DNA of 13,677 nt from Cyclobacteriaceae bacterium (GCA_026994125.1 JALWRJ010000418.1:1-13677); one strand, 5' to 3'; counted from the first letter of the stretch, positions 1-7,962 are shown. Numbers and translations are program-made. The notes: generated by a model from the sequence alone, not told the origin.

Positions 1-54
1 CCGGGTTAGCAGTTCTTGCCTGCGCTTAGCTTTGTCCTGTTCAAATTTATTCAT
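1..54 (-). CDS. N-terminal fragment of a small charged protein (cut by window edge)
   Basis: An ATG on the minus strand at 54-52 opens a frame that stays open to the window edge (18 codons, MNKFEQDKAKRRQELLTR). It overlaps the last 8 bases of the upstream holin-like gene in another frame, a typical translational-coupling arrangement. The visible part is highly charged and has no signal peptide or membrane segment. Its position right after a DUF1469-type membrane protein suggests a partner in the same small envelope operon. Too little is visible to name a family. Confidence 0.55.
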   Translation of the reverse strand, partial: MNKFEQDKAKRRQELLTR

Positions 55-448
55 TGGCCACCTCCTCTGTTTCTTCTTCCGCTATTTCTTCCTCTGTTTG
101 GAGGTTGTTTAGCGAAGACTCTATCAAGGTTTCTAGCTTACTATCTACTTTAAACACTTTATAGGCAATAACCAACAGTAGGTAAAAACCAGTAATGAGG
201 GCAAAGCCCAGGTAGCTGCTTTGTAACCAATGGTTTAAAAAGGTAGCCAACGTAATGCTTAAAAATATAATGATAAAAAACACCATAATACCAAAAAAAA
301 GGAAGCTAATTAGCTTGGTAGCTGCTTTGGCGGCCTCTTCTTTTAGTTCTATTTTAACCAATTCAACCTTTGTTTCTACAATTTCTGTTAGGTCTTCAAA
401 AATGCTATCTAATTTTAAAAAGCTGAGTATTTTTTTGTAGTCGGCCAT
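47..448 (-). CDS. Holin-like two-helix membrane protein (DUF1469 / Phage_holin_3_6 type)
   Basis: This is a 133-aa protein with an amphipathic, acidic/basic N-terminal helix (residues ~1-44, including VETKVELVKIELKEEAAKAA). Two hydrophobic segments follow at ~46-71 and ~78-97, and the tail is very acidic (EEEIAEEETEEVANE). That layout is typical of the DUF1469 'putative actinobacterial holin-X / phage holin family' proteins. These are common chromosomal inner-membrane proteins in Bacteroidota, and the holin name does not imply a lytic role. No phage genes are nearby. A TAnnTTTG box ends about 7 bases upstream of the ATG, so the leader would be very short. The gene overlaps the next gene's start by 8 bases. 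Family assignment is by topology and sequence feel, not by a search. Confidence 0.75.
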   Translation of the reverse strand: MADYKKILSFLKLDSIFEDLTEIVETKVELVKIELKEEAAKAATKLISFLFFGIMVFFIIIFLSITLATFLNHWLQSSYLGFALITGFYLLLVIAYKVFKVDSKLETLIESSLNNLQTEEEIAEEETEEVANE

Positions 449-455
449 ACTTATA

Positions 456-463
456 CAAAAATA
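456..463 (-). promoter_or_regulatory. Probable Bacteroidota -7 box (TATTTTTG) of the holin-like operon
   Basis: On the minus strand this reads TATTTTTG, a full match to the Bacteroidota consensus TAnnTTTG. A TGTG (485-488, three of four to the -33 TTTG) lies 21 bases further upstream. The box ends 7 bases before the ATG at 448, which implies a leader of only a few nucleotides. Confidence 0.5.
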
Positions 464-500
464 ATACTTATTAACTTAAGAGAGCACAGAAAAGGCTGTA

Positions 501-986
501 TCAATACTGCTTTACAAATTCAAAGTTGCCATCGGTAATAGAAAGGCTTTTGCCACTTTTGTTACAAACTGTTCCATTAAAACTGCCTGATATTGTTTGT
601 TGACCTGGATAATAACTGTCAATGGTTAAAACAAAATCGGACGAAGAACAGTTTATGTTGCCAAAACCACCCAAAGCATCGCTAACAAAATAAATAGTGT
701 TTGGACTATCGTCTTTAACACTGTTTTCAAACGTATATACCCCTGTTATACTTCCCATAGGCGAAACTACATCCATACTTAGTTCTTTCGTTGGCGCTAA
801 GGATAAAAAATAAATACTCGTCCTTCCTGTTTTGGAAGATTCTATTTCGAAGGTATTATTTGTATAAAAATTTTCAACCAATGTACCATCAACATAATAG
901 CTAACTTTTGAGCTGCCAGGTACTTCTGGCAATTTGGTACAGCTTACTAACACAGTAATTAACACAACTAAATAATGTATTCTCAT
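501..986 (-). CDS. Small secreted lipoprotein, unknown function
   Basis: This 161-aa protein has a short signal sequence ending in a clear lipobox, LVSC, with the lipidated Cys at residue 16. The mature part is predicted to be beta-rich. It holds two further cysteines (C113 and C141) that could form a disulfide in the periplasm or at the surface. The C-terminal pattern (TISGSFNGTVCNKSGKSL, then SITDGNFEF) resembles many small Bacteroidota lipoproteins of the DUF6252/DUF5025 sort, where a 'GSF...TDGNF' beta-hairpin closes the fold. That resemblance is by eye only. Only 8 bases separate it from the upstream barrel-protein gene, so the two are probably co-transcribed and may work at the same outer-membrane site. 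The region is AT-richer than the housekeeping genes to the right. Confidence 0.75.
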   Translation of the reverse strand: MRIHYLVVLITVLVSCTKLPEVPGSSKVSYYVDGTLVENFYTNNTFEIESSKTGRTSIYFLSLAPTKELSMDVVSPMGSITGVYTFENSVKDDSPNTIYFVSDALGGFGNINCSSSDFVLTIDSYYPGQQTISGSFNGTVCNKSGKSLSITDGNFEFVKQY

Positions 987-994
987 AAGTGATT

Positions 995-1705
995 TTAAAA
1001 AAGTTTGCTAAAACCAAGCCTAAGTGCCATAAAATCTGCCGGACCTGTATTTTCTAAATCATTGATAGAAGCCAACTCGTACACAAATTTAAAATTCAGT
1101 TGAACTTTAAAAGTTGGTGTAATTGACCTGCTAATAAATATAGCCGAGTTGATCATGGGATTGATTGCCGTATTTGTAGTTAACCTTTCTTTGTAATCAA
1201 CAAGTTGGTTTGCAACTCGGGCAATACTAATAACACTAAACCTTGTGGAGCTACGGTATTGTAAACCAATACCAAAATGTAACCCTATTGCTAAATTATT
1301 TATTTGTATGGCCTGCACACCAATATAAGGAGAAAGGTACACATTAAAGGTTTTTTTCCACTCAAGTCCAAATGCATCGCCTCCTAACGACCTAATGTAG
1401 GCATCTATTTCAGGAGCCAAATGAAAAGGCGCTGTGTTGGTGGGATAAAAATTTGAAGGAAAGTTATCTTGTACTAAAAAGCCTTGGTCAATACCAACGT
1501 ACAACCTTTTATTGAGTTTCCTATGATAAAAGTATTCAATATTTAACCCTGATTGGCTAAATAGGCCCTCAAATGCTCCTGCACCAATGTTAACTCCAAA
1601 GATGTTTTTTTTGCCACTAGGCACCAATTCAACGTTCGATTGAGCCAATGATTTAATCTGGCACAAGAAAAGAAAAGAAATTAAAAAAAATAATTTATTT
1701 GTCAT
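995..1705 (-). CDS. Outer-membrane beta-barrel protein, unknown substrate
   Basis: This 236-aa protein has an N-terminal signal peptide (about residues 1-21, cleaved near SLA-Q). The mature chain is made of alternating hydrophobic/polar strands. It includes LSPYIGVQAIQINNLAIGLH and FKVQLNFKFVYELAS, and ends in an aromatic residue (...RLGFSKLF), the usual outer-membrane insertion signal for barrels. The size suggests an 8-10-strand barrel. No TonB box or plug domain is visible, so it is not a TonB-dependent receptor. It is transcribed with the downstream lipoprotein gene. A TAATTTTG promoter box lies only 4 bases ahead of the ATG, next to a strong inverted repeat. Specific function unknown. 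Confidence 0.75.
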   Translation of the reverse strand: MTNKLFFLISFLFLCQIKSLAQSNVELVPSGKKNIFGVNIGAGAFEGLFSQSGLNIEYFYHRKLNKRLYVGIDQGFLVQDNFPSNFYPTNTAPFHLAPEIDAYIRSLGGDAFGLEWKKTFNVYLSPYIGVQAIQINNLAIGLHFGIGLQYRSSTRFSVISIARVANQLVDYKERLTTNTAINPMINSAIFISRSITPTFKVQLNFKFVYELASINDLENTGPADFMALRLGFSKLF

Positions 1706-1709
1706 ATAC

Positions 1710-1717
1710 CAAAATTA
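1710..1717 (-). promoter_or_regulatory. Probable -7 box (TAATTTTG) of the barrel/lipoprotein operon
   Basis: On the minus strand TAATTTTG matches TAnnTTTG exactly, with GTTG (1738-1741) 20 bases upstream as a three-of-four -33 element. It ends 4 bases before the ATG at 1705, so the transcript would begin at or next to the start codon. The -33 element lies inside the hairpin at 1717-1750. Confidence 0.5.
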
Positions 1718-1750
1718 AGGCTTGTTGGTTTTTTTACCAACATAAGCCTT
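1717..1750 (-). terminator. Strong hairpin after the truncated gene, possible terminator
   Basis: Arms AAGGCTT+GTTGGT (1717-1729) and ACCAAC+AT+AAGCCTT (1736-1750) pair over 13 bp with a 2-base bulge and a 6-base loop (1730-1735). It starts 14 bases after the stop codon at 1765-1767 and on the minus strand is followed by AATTTTGG, a poor U-tract. It could end transcription of the upstream gene. It also covers the -33 region of the next promoter and could act as an operator. Confidence 0.5.
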
Positions 1751-1764
1751 TGTTGCATACATTA

Positions 1765-2523
1765 TTATTTAAGGTCAGGCTTTAATACAAATTCAAAACC
1801 CGGTGACCCAAAACGATAAATTGTTAATCCGTCTTTTGTTCCAAAACCAGTATCTTTTGCATGGTCGTATAAAAATACGCAACGGTCAAATCCAACATCA
1901 AAAAGTCTTGCTTTCTTATTTACAGTAAATTCATAGTCAGCTGATAAATTGGCAGTAAAAGTTTTCTTTTCATCTATTCCAACACTGCCTTTGAAAGTAA
2001 CATCAGAATTATTTTTCTTATATGCAACGGCAATTCTAAGCTCAATTTCTGTTTGGCTCCAATCTGACTGAACAAATGAAATTCCCGAAGGTACCCAAGT
2101 ATGATTTTTAGCATCCTTTCTAGAAATTTTTTTATCTTCAAATAAAAAATTGGAATTCCCATTAGGTACTGGGATACCATTTTTATCATAGTGAAATTCA
2201 CCAACAACAGATGCCATAGCAATTATATTTCTGTTTGGCCAGGGCCTTAAATTTCCTATTAATCTTACATAAGGCATATCTAACTGCATTTTTTGATCTG
2301 GGTTGAGTGTTTTACAATCTATACTTGCAGTACTATTTGAAGAACTCCCCGATCCACCAGTGTTAGGAGTTCCTCCAGTTCTACCACATCTTTGGATGAT
2401 ATCGCATGAATCATCTCGTGGCACTATTACGATGGTTGGGTTAGCTGAAGCATAAGTATCATTAACTGTAATTAATGATGAAACTCGTCCGGTATTAGGT
2501 GTATCCATTACTCCAGGTGTCAC
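1765..2523 (-). CDS. Unknown protein, probably 5'-truncated (possible pseudogene)
   Basis: The annotated frame starts at a GTG (2523) and gives 252 aa. The frame is open without interruption back to a TAA at 2631-2629. The extra upstream codons read like normal protein (LVEFKPYLAENFAN, then ITTAWWDGIDTTG), yet contain no ATG, GTG or TTG. The GTG start has no supporting signal, and no signal peptide is present. The gene therefore looks like the 3' part of a longer one that lost its 5' end near 2630. Visible features are a conserved-looking PNTG segment, a Gly/Ser/Thr-rich linker (about residues 46-68, CGRTGGTPNTGG...) and a beta-rich C-terminal half with three Trp. The family is not recognised. 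Base composition is AT-richer than secA. Confidence 0.55.
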   Translation of the reverse strand: MTPGVMDTPNTGRVSSLITVNDTYASANPTIVIVPRDDSCDIIQRCGRTGGTPNTGGSGSSSNSTASIDCKTLNPDQKMQLDMPYVRLIGNLRPWPNRNIIAMASVVGEFHYDKNGIPVPNGNSNFLFEDKKISRKDAKNHTWVPSGISFVQSDWSQTEIELRIAVAYKKNNSDVTFKGSVGIDEKKTFTANLSADYEFTVNKKARLFDVGFDRCVFLYDHAKDTGFGTKDGLTIYRFGSPGFEFVLKPDLK

Positions 2524-2707
2524 ACCAGTTGTATCAATACCATCCCACCAAGCTGTAGTAATTAATGCGTTTGAATTTGCAAAATTTTCAGCTAGGTATG
2601 GCTTAAATTCAACTAATAAATGTAACTTTTAGATTAGAGGGTTTAAGTTTAAAAAGGAGGGGGTGCCCCCTAAAGATATGCTTGATTTTTTTTCTGATCA
2701 AGGGGAA
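2524..2707. other. Spacer: open extension of the truncated gene, then operon end
   Basis: Bases 2524-2628 continue the reading frame of the gene at 1765-2523 without a start codon. Bases 2632-2707 contain two inverted repeats and no promoter box I can recognise. A CTTGAT/ATCAAG pair (2681-2686 with 2697-2702) sits just after the stop of the SPOR gene; the other repeat is annotated separately. The switch from protein-like to non-coding sequence at about 2630 is the presumed truncation point. Confidence 0.5.
2651..2671 (-). terminator. Probable terminator of the dapF-secA-SPOR operon
   Basis: On the minus strand AGGGG-GCAC-CCCCT (2671-2658) forms a 5-bp GC-rich stem with a 4-base loop, followed by CCTTTTT (2657-2651). 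It lies about 40 bases after the SPOR gene stop. The stem is short, so strength is uncertain. Confidence 0.45.
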
Positions 2708-3217
2708 TTACTTTACCATTAGTTTAATCCTAGCAGGTACCAAAATAGCCTTGGGGAATTTTTCTTGAACCTTTTTAAACTCCGGGTAGGCTTCCAGCGA
2801 TGTGTAAAAACTGCCCATTCTAACTTTATAGTTGGGTTGATCAAATATAAGTTTGGGTTGTGCCTCCGGAAAATACCTGATGGCTTTAAATTGCTGGTTT
2901 TTGGCCTCATTTCGATCTAAACCTGAGTATAGTTGAATGGTAAGCCCCGCTACGGTTTTGTTGCGGGCAACCCGGTATTCATTGGCCAGGGTAAGTACCG
3001 AATCGAGCTTGTTGCCAATGCCGGGCATAGCTGGTTGGGTGGCGGGTGTTGTAGCGTTGGATGGGTTATTGGCTAAGGTATCGGTTATAGGTGGAGGCAG
3101 GTAGGCAGTCAGGTCTTCGGTATAGTTTCCGTTAGTTGAAGTGGCCGATGGTTTGAGCCCGGCACAACCGGTTGTTCCTGCCCAAATAAAAAATGCTATA
3201 AACCAAAGTTTGTTCAT
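2708..3217 (-). CDS. SPOR-domain lipoprotein
   Basis: This 169-aa protein has a hydrophobic leader followed by Cys18 in the sequence GTTGC, a slightly unusual but acceptable lipobox, so it is probably an anchored lipoprotein. A Pro/Thr/Ala/Asn-rich linker covers about residues 19-70. The C-terminal part (about 88-168) reads as a SPOR domain: AGLTIQLYSG as first strand, DRNEAKN as helix start, then NYKVRMGSFYTSLEA and a final strand ILVPARIKL. SPOR domains bind denuded septal peptidoglycan, so a division or cell-wall role in the periplasm is likely. Only 1 base separates its ATG from the secA stop, so it is almost certainly translated from the secA message. Confidence 0.82.
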   Translation of the reverse strand: MNKLWFIAFFIWAGTTGCAGLKPSATSTNGNYTEDLTAYLPPPITDTLANNPSNATTPATQPAMPGIGNKLDSVLTLANEYRVARNKTVAGLTIQLYSGLDRNEAKNQQFKAIRYFPEAQPKLIFDQPNYKVRMGSFYTSLEAYPEFKKVQEKFPKAILVPARIKLMVK

Positions 3218-3218
3218 G

Positions 3219-6200
3219 CTAACTTTCTATAATAACACATTTTCCGTTTCGTACGTCTTCTTCCACCACCTTAAATTTAACATCTTTTTTTAGCGATCCA
3301 TCGGTATATTGTACAGTTACCCGGGTATTTCGGCTGGCTATTTTTTGCGATTTAGCCGGTTCGGTACGTTGCGGAGCTGCACTGGGGTTGTGGGCTACCC
3401 GGCCATCGCTTAAAGCAGAGCGTGATTCTTCTTTTTGCTCGTTTAGTTTTTGCCTGCGTTGGGCACGGGCTTCTTGTACCTCATCGGCTTCCTGTACCGG
3501 TATTTCGGCTTTCATTAAAAACGAAATGGAGTCTTCGTTTAGCTTAGCTATAAACTGTTTAAACAGGTTAAATCCTTCAAATTTGTAAATTAGCAGTGGG
3601 TCTTTTTGTTCGTACACCGCATTTTGTACCGATTGCTTCAGGTCGTCCATCTCACGCAAGTGTTCTTTCCACAGGTTATCGATAATGGCCAGCACAATCA
3701 TTTTTTCCATGGCTGTAATCAGCTCTTTGCCTTCGGTATTGACCGATTTTTCCAGGTTGGCACTTACTCCAATTTGTTTAACCCCATCCGTAAAAGGAAC
3801 TAATACACTTTTAATGGTACCGCCCCGGGTTTTTAAAATATCTTTTAAAATAGGCAACGAATTTTCACGGATAGAGTCGTTTTTGCGGCTATAATGGGCA
3901 AGGGCTACTTCATAGGTTTTTTCAGTAAGTTCCTGCTCGGAGGTAGCGGCAAACTCTTCTTTGGTTACCTGAATATCTATTTGCAATGCACTTAGCAAAG
4001 CCAGTTTAAATCCATCGTAATCGCCTGTACCTTTGTGGTTTAACACGATGTCATCGCAGGTATCGTAAATCATATTTAGGATGTCCAACTCCAGGCGTTC
4101 GCCAAATAGTGCATTTTTCCTGCGTTTGTAGATAACCTCACGTTGCGAGTTCATCACATCATCGTACTCCAGTAACCGTTTTCGGATACCAAAGTTGTTT
4201 TCTTCTACCTTTTTCTGCGCCCGCTCAATGGAATTGGTAATCATGGAGTGCTGAATTACTTCACCTTCCTGTAGTCCAATTCTATCCATAAGTTTGGCAA
4301 TACGTTCGGGCATAAACAGGCGCATCAGGTTGTCCTCGAGCGATACAAAAAACTGGGATGAACCCACATCGCCCTGACGCCCTGCCCGGCCTCGCAACTG
4401 GCGATCTACCCTGCGCGATTCGTGCCTTTCGGTGCCAATAATGGCCAAACCACCGGCTGCTTTACTTTCGGGGGTAAGCTTAATATCGGTACCCCGGCCG
4501 GCCATGTTGGTGGCTATGGTTACCGTGCCGGGTTTACCGGCATTGGCTACAATATCGGCCTCGCGCTGGTGCTGCTTGGCATTAAGCACCTGGTGTGGTA
4601 TTTTTTTCATTTGGAGCATTCGGCTAAGCAGCTCCGATATTTCTACCGAAGTGGTACCCACCAATACCGGCCGGTTTTTAGCTGTTAAATCTACAATTTC
4701 ATCAACTACGGCATTAAATTTTTCGCGAATGGTTTTATAAACTTTGTCTTCGGCATCTACCCTTACAATAGGTTTATTGGTAGGAATTACCACTACATCC
4801 AGTTTGTAAATTTCCCAAAACTCACCGGCTTCGGTTTCGGCCGTACCCGTCATACCCGAAAGTTTGTGGTACATCCTAAAATAGTTTTGCAGGGTGATGG
4901 TTGCATAAGTTTGCGTGGCATCTTCTACGGTAACATTTTCTTTGGCTTCAATGGCCTGGTGTAGGCCATCGGAGTACCTGCGGCCTTCCATTACACGGCC
5001 GGTTTGCTCATCTACAATTTTAATTTTACCATCATCAATAATGTATTCGGTATCTTTTTCAAAAAGCGTATAAGCTTTTAGCAGTTGGTTTACCGAGTGT
5101 ATTCGCTGTGCTTTTATCGAATAATCCTGTATAATTTCATCCTTTTTCTTTAATTTTTCATCGTTACTAATCGATTCGTCTTTTTCAAGTTTCGCTACTT
5201 CTTCGCCTATATCGGGAAGTATAAAAAACTGAGGGTCTTCGCCTTCGCCTGTAATTAAATCAATGCCTTTTTCGGTTAGGTCAATGCTATTGTGTTTTTC
5301 ATCGATGGTAAAAAACAAAGGTTCATCGGCTTCGGGCATCATTTTAGCATTGTCTTGCAAGTAAAAGTTTTCGGTTTTTTGCAAGATTTGTTTTATGCCG
5401 GTTTCGCTTAAATATTTAATCAGGGGTTTGTGCTTGGGTAAGCCTCGGTACACCCTAAAAAGGGCAAGTCCACCTTCTTTTTCCTGGCCTTCGGCAATCA
5501 ACTTTTTGGCCTCTGTCAAAAGTTGCTGTGTTAATTTTTTTTGAGCTTCTACTAACTTATTAATTCTGGGCTTCAGGTCGTAAAATTCATGCTCATCGCC
5601 TTTGGGTATGGGGCCTGAGATGATTAAGGGTGTTCGGGCTTCATCAATTAACACCGAATCAACCTCATCTACCATAGCAAAATGGTGTTTGCGTTGTACG
5701 AGGTCGCCCGGTTCTTTGGCCATGTTGTCGCGTAGGTAATCAAAACCAAATTCGTTATTGGTACCATAAGTAATACCGGCTTTGTACGCATTTACACGTT
5801 CAGGTGAATGAGGCTCGTGTTTATCAATACAATCTACACTAATGCCATGAAACTCAAAAATAGGGCCCATCCATTCTGAATCGCGAATGGCCAGGTAGTT
5901 GTTTACGGTTACCAGGTGTACACCTCTGTCGGCCAGGGCATTTAAAAAGGCGGGCAAGGTAGCCACCAGGGTTTTGCCTTCACCGGTGGCCATCTCGGCA
6001 ATTTTACCCTGATGCAGTACCACACCTCCAATAAGTTGCACATCGTAATGCACCATTTCCCAAAGCATTTCGGTGCCGGCTGCCAGCCATTTATTTTTCC
6101 AAACAGCCTTGCCGGCTCTAATTTCAACATGGCCATGTTTGGCCGCATATTGCTGGTCGTGTGGGGTTGCGGTAACCTCTAATTCGGTATTTTCTTTAAA

Positions 6201-6575
6201 TCTTCGGGCGGTTTCTTTTACAATGGCAAAAGCGGTAGGAAGCACCTCCAATAGCACCTGCTCTAATTCTTCGTTGCGTTCTTCTTCCAGTTTATCAATT
6301 TGCGAAAAAAGTGCCTCTTTTTGGTGTACATCCAACGAGGCATCTTCGGTTGCCTGGGTGGTAAGCGATGCAATTTGGTCGTCAATTGCTTTTAGGTGTT
6401 CATTTATCTTAGCTTTAACTTCCTGTGTTTTACCCCTTAGCTCATCATTACTTAGGGTGCTTAGGGTGTTAAAAATCTCATTGGTTTTGGTTACATAAGG
6501 CATTACCGCCTTTATGTCTTTATCCGATTTGGTGCCAAATATTTTGGCGATACTCTTGCTAAAAAAACCAGCCAT
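3219..6575 (-). CDS. secA: Preprotein translocase ATPase SecA
   Basis: SecA is the motor that drives unfolded preproteins through SecYEG in the inner membrane. All core parts are present: Walker A GEGKT (198-202), Walker B DEVD (303-306) followed by [24 protein letters not shown] (689-700) and [11 protein letters not shown] (726-736) in the second helicase lobe, then the helical scaffold and wing regions. At 1118 aa it is much longer than the ~900-aa E. coli protein. Part of the extra length is a charged insertion at about 321-430, within the preprotein-crosslinking region, and part is an extended N-terminal coiled region (about 45-110). The C-terminus ends in a basic linker and a short beta segment ([11 protein letters not shown]) instead of the Cys-rich zinc/SecB-binding tail. 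It lies 43 bases after dapF, with its own promoter box in the gap. Confidence 0.98.
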   Translation of the reverse strand: MAGFFSKSIAKIFGTKSDKDIKAVMPYVTKTNEIFNTLSTLSNDELRGKTQEVKAKINEHLKAIDDQIASLTTQATEDASLDVHQKEALFSQIDKLEEERNEELEQVLLEVLPTAFAIVKETARRFKENTELEVTATPHDQQYAAKHGHVEIRAGKAVWKNKWLAAGTEMLWEMVHYDVQLIGGVVLHQGKIAEMATGEGKTLVATLPAFLNALADRGVHLVTVNNYLAIRDSEWMGPIFEFHGISVDCIDKHEPHSPERVNAYKAGITYGTNNEFGFDYLRDNMAKEPGDLVQRKHHFAMVDEVDSVLIDEARTPLIISGPIPKGDEHEFYDLKPRINKLVEAQKKLTQQLLTEAKKLIAEGQEKEGGLALFRVYRGLPKHKPLIKYLSETGIKQILQKTENFYLQDNAKMMPEADEPLFFTIDEKHNSIDLTEKGIDLITGEGEDPQFFILPDIGEEVAKLEKDESISNDEKLKKKDEIIQDYSIKAQRIHSVNQLLKAYTLFEKDTEYIIDDGKIKIVDEQTGRVMEGRRYSDGLHQAIEAKENVTVEDATQTYATITLQNYFRMYHKLSGMTGTAETEAGEFWEIYKLDVVVIPTNKPIVRVDAEDKVYKTIREKFNAVVDEIVDLTAKNRPVLVGTTSVEISELLSRMLQMKKIPHQVLNAKQHQREADIVANAGKPGTVTIATNMAGRGTDIKLTPESKAAGGLAIIGTERHESRRVDRQLRGRAGRQGDVGSSQFFVSLEDNLMRLFMPERIAKLMDRIGLQEGEVIQHSMITNSIERAQKKVEENNFGIRKRLLEYDDVMNSQREVIYKRRKNALFGERLELDILNMIYDTCDDIVLNHKGTGDYDGFKLALLSALQIDIQVTKEEFAATSEQELTEKTYEVALAHYSRKNDSIRENSLPILKDILKTRGGTIKSVLVPFTDGVKQIGVSANLEKSVNTEGKELITAMEKMIVLAIIDNLWKEHLREMDDLKQSVQNAVYEQKDPLLIYKFEGFNLFKQFIAKLNEDSISFLMKAEIPVQEADEVQEARAQRRQKLNEQKEESRSALSDGRVAHNPSAAPQRTEPAKSQKIASRNTRVTVQYTDGSLKKDVKFKVVEEDVRNGKCVIIES

Positions 6576-6602
6576 TTAATTTATAAATTTAAAATCAGGA
6601 GG

Positions 6603-6610
6603 CAAATGTA
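6603..6610 (-). promoter_or_regulatory. Probable secA -7 box (TACATTTG)
   Basis: On the minus strand TACATTTG matches TAnnTTTG exactly and ends 27 bases before the secA ATG, a normal leader length. No clear -33 TTTG is visible upstream. secA may thus be read both from dapF and from its own promoter. Confidence 0.5.
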
Positions 6611-6618
6611 CACTCTTT

Positions 6619-7413
6619 TTATCGGTCTTGCAGGTCAATAGTGCCCGAAAAAACATGTTCGGCCGGACCTTGCAGCCATATATCTTCAAACCCGTTTTTT
6701 TTACGGGTAAATTCCACCTGTAAATTACCTCCTTTGGTTATAATTTTTACAGGCGAATTGCAGCCATGAGCCGATACTGCCAGTGCGGCAGCCGTTACAC
6801 CTGTTCCGCACGAAAAAGTTTCGTTTTCAACGCCTCGTTCGTAGGTACTTACTTTTATGGTGTGTTCGTTTACAATTTGCACAAAGTTTATGTTGGCACC
6901 TGCCTGGCCAAACAAGCCCGAATACCTCCATTTACGGCCTTCGGTTAGCACATCAATGGTATCTGTTTTGGGTACAATCAACACAAAATGCGGTGAGCCG
7001 GTATCAATAAAAATGCCACCTTCTATAGGTCTGCCATTTTGAACATTTCCCATTTGTAAACTAATGGTATTTTTTTGCAGATTAGCTTTGTGTGGCCCAT
7101 CGAAAGCCTTAAAAGTTGCTTCTTTCTTATTTAAAAACAAGGTTTCGGCAAAGCGTAGAGCTGCTCTGCATCCATTGCCACACAAGCTTTGCGAGCCATC
7201 GGGGTTGTAAAACACCATTGTAAAATCTTCTGCAGGGTGGGGCTCAATTAAAATGAGGCCATCCGAACCTATACCAAATTTACGATCGCACAGTTTTTTA
7301 ATAGCATCAACCGAAAGTTGAATTTGCCGGGTTCGGTTATCAATTAAAATGAAATCGTTTCCGGCTGCCTGGTATTTGCTAAAGCTAAGTTGCATAGACT
7401 GCGAAAATAGCAT
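6619..7413 (-). CDS. dapF: Diaminopimelate epimerase
   Basis: DapF converts LL- to meso-diaminopimelate in the cytoplasm, feeding lysine and peptidoglycan synthesis. The two catalytic cysteines are in their family contexts: SLCGNGCRA (Cys78) and ETFSCGTGVTAAA (Cys202). The substrate-binding segments QAAGNDFILID, DTGSPHFVL and NINFVQ are also present. The annotated start gives 264 aa. The internal ATG at 7395 (Met7, MQLSFSKYQAAGND) fits the family N-terminus better and would give 258 aa. I see no ribosome-binding site for either. The gene is the likely head of a dapF-secA-SPOR transcription unit and is divergent from the paralogue triplet at 7555. Confidence 0.96.
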   Translation of the reverse strand: MLFSQSMQLSFSKYQAAGNDFILIDNRTRQIQLSVDAIKKLCDRKFGIGSDGLILIEPHPAEDFTMVFYNPDGSQSLCGNGCRAALRFAETLFLNKKEATFKAFDGPHKANLQKNTISLQMGNVQNGRPIEGGIFIDTGSPHFVLIVPKTDTIDVLTEGRKWRYSGLFGQAGANINFVQIVNEHTIKVSTYERGVENETFSCGTGVTAAALAVSAHGCNSPVKIITKGGNLQVEFTRKKNGFEDIWLQGPAEHVFSGTIDLQDR

Positions 7414-7554
7414 TTATTAAAAGAGTTTAGCTAAAATTCGGCTCATTTTTGCTGCAGGCTATCAATAGTTTAAGGTTAACACAACCTATGTTTAAACATT
7501 TTTAGATATTTATAAAAAATGCTACTTTTAGACCTTTATTAGTTAAAACATAGA
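7414..7554. promoter_or_regulatory. Divergent intergenic region, dapF / STAS-like triplet
   Basis: This 141-base AT-rich spacer lies between two divergently read genes. It contains a short inverted repeat AGGTT/AACCT (7473-7477 with 7483-7487) and the palindrome GTTTAAAC (7490-7497), which together could form a regulator site. TACTTTTA at 7523-7530 is one mismatch from TAnnTTTG and would give the rightward gene a leader of about 20 bases. No good box was found for dapF. Confidence 0.35.
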
Positions 7555-7947
7555 ATGCTTGTTGTAAAAGACCATATTGGTAAAACACTTTTTGAACAGG
7601 ATACCAAGCGAATAATTTCGACCTATAAAGGGCGGGTTAATAAAGAAATCTCCCTGGTTCACTTAGAAAAAGTAGCTAAATTTTATCAACAAAATGAAGT
7701 GCATACGGCCATTATTGATTTGCGAGAGATTTATGGTTCTTTTGTAAAAATATTGAGCTATCTGGGCGAATCTTTTTACCCAATGGCCATAAAAAGTGGT
7801 TTAAAGGCACAGGCTTTTGTTATTACCGATGACCTGATAATTAAAAATTTAACAAAAAAAATAGCTCATATTACCGACACCTATGATGTGCAAGCTCGTA
7901 CCTTTGCTACTTGCGAGGAAGCAGCAGTATGGTTAGATACCTTTTAG
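7555..7947 (+). CDS. STAS/SpoIIAA-like small protein, paralogue 1 of 3
   Basis: This 130-aa cytoplasmic protein has no signal peptide or membrane segment. Its alternating strand/helix pattern suggests a compact alpha/beta fold: IISTYKGRV, VHLEKVAKFYQQN, TAIIDLREIYGSFVKIL, AIKSGLKAQAFVI, and a C-terminal helix EEAAVWLDTF. This layout resembles the small SpoIIAA-like/STAS-type proteins common in Bacteroidota, where a central strand ending in D-L-R is followed by a helix and a closing 'A..W' helix. That link is inference. It shares with the two following genes the invariant pattern Y-x-G-R, H-L, F-Y, G-S-F-x-K, Y-P-x-A-x-x-S-G-L, Q, D-D-x-I and W. It is probably the first gene of a three-gene unit. 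Biological role unknown. Confidence 0.7.
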   Translation: MLVVKDHIGKTLFEQDTKRIISTYKGRVNKEISLVHLEKVAKFYQQNEVHTAIIDLREIYGSFVKILSYLGESFYPMAIKSGLKAQAFVITDDLIIKNLTKKIAHITDTYDVQARTFATCEEAAVWLDTF

Positions 7948-7962
7948 TGTAATGTAAGTTAT

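Noticed and set aside
47..448. Prophage lysis gene because of the holin label
   Set aside because: No endolysin, capsid or integrase nearby; DUF1469-like proteins are ordinary chromosomal membrane proteins.
1974..2222. 82-aa minus-strand frame inside the truncated gene
   Set aside because: Alternative frame of the same stretch with poor, Leu/Ile-rich composition and no start signal.
2651..2671. Insertion-sequence end at the GGGGGTGCCCCC palindrome
   Set aside because: No transposase remnant, matching terminal repeat or target duplication was found; a terminator explains it more simply.
6073..6498. 141-aa plus-strand open frame inside secA
   Set aside because: Antisense to the strongly conserved N-terminal part of secA; Ser/Cys-rich composition typical of a shadow frame.
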